Shown: one piece after another, positions 4,902 to 5,141 of the stretch
Layout: the number at the start of each line of letters is the position of its first letter
How positions within the stretch are numbered: position 1 is the first letter of the stretch
Origin: Proteiniphilum sp. UBA5283
GTDB taxonomy: Bacteria > Bacteroidota > Bacteroidia > Bacteroidales > Dysgonomonadaceae
Direction: 5' to 3'
NCBI GenBank assembly: GCA_002408485.1
Contig: DHSP01000015.1
Location: forward strand, 35,541-40,681
DNA length: 5,141 nucleotides
Translations under genes and position numbers: made by a program
The notes under the pieces: model-generated
Seen by the model: only the letters and a program-made list of their open reading frames with translations
What the model was told of the DNA's origin: nothing
Databases searched by the model: none

Positions 4902-5141
4902 ATGACTCCAATAGTAAGTATCATTATGGGCAGCACCTCGGACCTGCCCGTAATGGAAAAGGCAGCGCAATTTCTTAACGAAATGGAAGTACCCTTCGAG
5001 ATGAATGCCCTGTCAGCCCATCGTACACCCGAAGAAGTGGAGAAATTTGCCAAAGGAGCCGGGGAAAAAGGCATCAAGGTAATTATTGCTGCAGCAGGCA
5101 TGGCGGCACACCTGCCCGGTGTAATCGCTTCCATGACGACT
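4902..5141 (+). CDS. purE: N5-carboxyaminoimidazole ribonucleotide mutase PurE, 5' part
   Basis: PurE converts N5-CAIR to CAIR in de novo purine synthesis, working with PurK. The frame opens at ATG 4902 after an A-rich leader (GGCAAAAAAAT) and runs without a stop to the window end, giving 80 of the roughly 160-170 residues expected. Class I motifs are clear: MGSTSDLPVM (9-18), SAHRTP (38-43) with H40 matching the catalytic histidine of E. coli PurE, and AAGMAAHLPG (64-73) with H70. The class I form is the bacterial mutase; the class II carboxylase is told apart by other residues, so the mutase call is a family-based inference. It lies 12 bases after gcvH on the same strand and is probably co-transcribed; H protein and PurE both belong to folate/one-carbon and purine metabolism. 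Confidence 0.96.
   Translation, partial: MTPIVSIIMGSTSDLPVMEKAAQFLNEMEVPFEMNALSAHRTPEEVEKFAKGAGEKGIKVIIAAAGMAAHLPGVIASMTT

Noticed and set aside
4865..5134. An 89-codon minus-strand frame opposite gcvH and purE
   Set aside because: It covers the reverse of clear PurE motifs and has no recognisable protein features.

Overview
The window looks like core chromosome from a member of the Bacteroidota, most likely order Bacteroidales and possibly near Dysgonomonadaceae/Porphyromonadaceae. That placement rests on the look of the proteins and on promoters; no search was run, and the genus is a guess. Several genes have the Bacteroidota promoter element TAnnTTTG just upstream. Start codons sit in A-rich leaders without strong Shine-Dalgarno sequences, and the one complete tRNA gene does not encode its CCA end. 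GC content looks middling by eye.

Left part, minus strand (about 1-1840). Read in the direction of transcription, the order is a pRiA4b ORF-3-like protein, miaA (tRNA dimethylallyltransferase), a complete tRNA-Asn(GUU), and the 5' end of a second tRNA cut by the window edge. The first two genes share one base (TGATG) and are probably translationally coupled. The tRNAs appear to have their own promoter in the gap after miaA. A consensus promoter lies ahead of the pRiA4b-like gene, and a possible 7-codon leader ORF overlaps its start codon.

Divergent intergenic region (1781-1959). It holds the leftward promoter and a perfect 9-bp inverted repeat built on two AAATTT cores. There is no convincing rightward promoter.

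Right part, plus strand (1960-5141). The order is a 105-residue acidic protein with a possible resemblance to Rof/Rho-binding antiterminator proteins, rpoN (sigma-54), a PAP2-like integral membrane protein, gcvH (lipoyl carrier of the glycine cleavage system), and the first 80 codons of purE (N5-CAIR mutase). rpoN, the PAP2-like gene and gcvH each have their own TAnnTTTG-like element. The plus-strand genes therefore look like a row of short transcription units rather than one operon. purE, 12 bases after gcvH, is probably co-transcribed with it.

The genes cover tRNA supply and modification, alternative sigma-factor transcription, lipid phosphate chemistry, one-carbon metabolism and purine synthesis. 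They do not form an obvious shared pathway. I found no mobile element, CRISPR array, toxin-antitoxin pair, defence island or clearly novel system. The points most worth a second look are the small protein before rpoN, the altered catalytic motifs in the PAP2-like protein, the rpoN stop codon embedded in the next promoter, the rpoN start choice, and the dyad in the divergent region.
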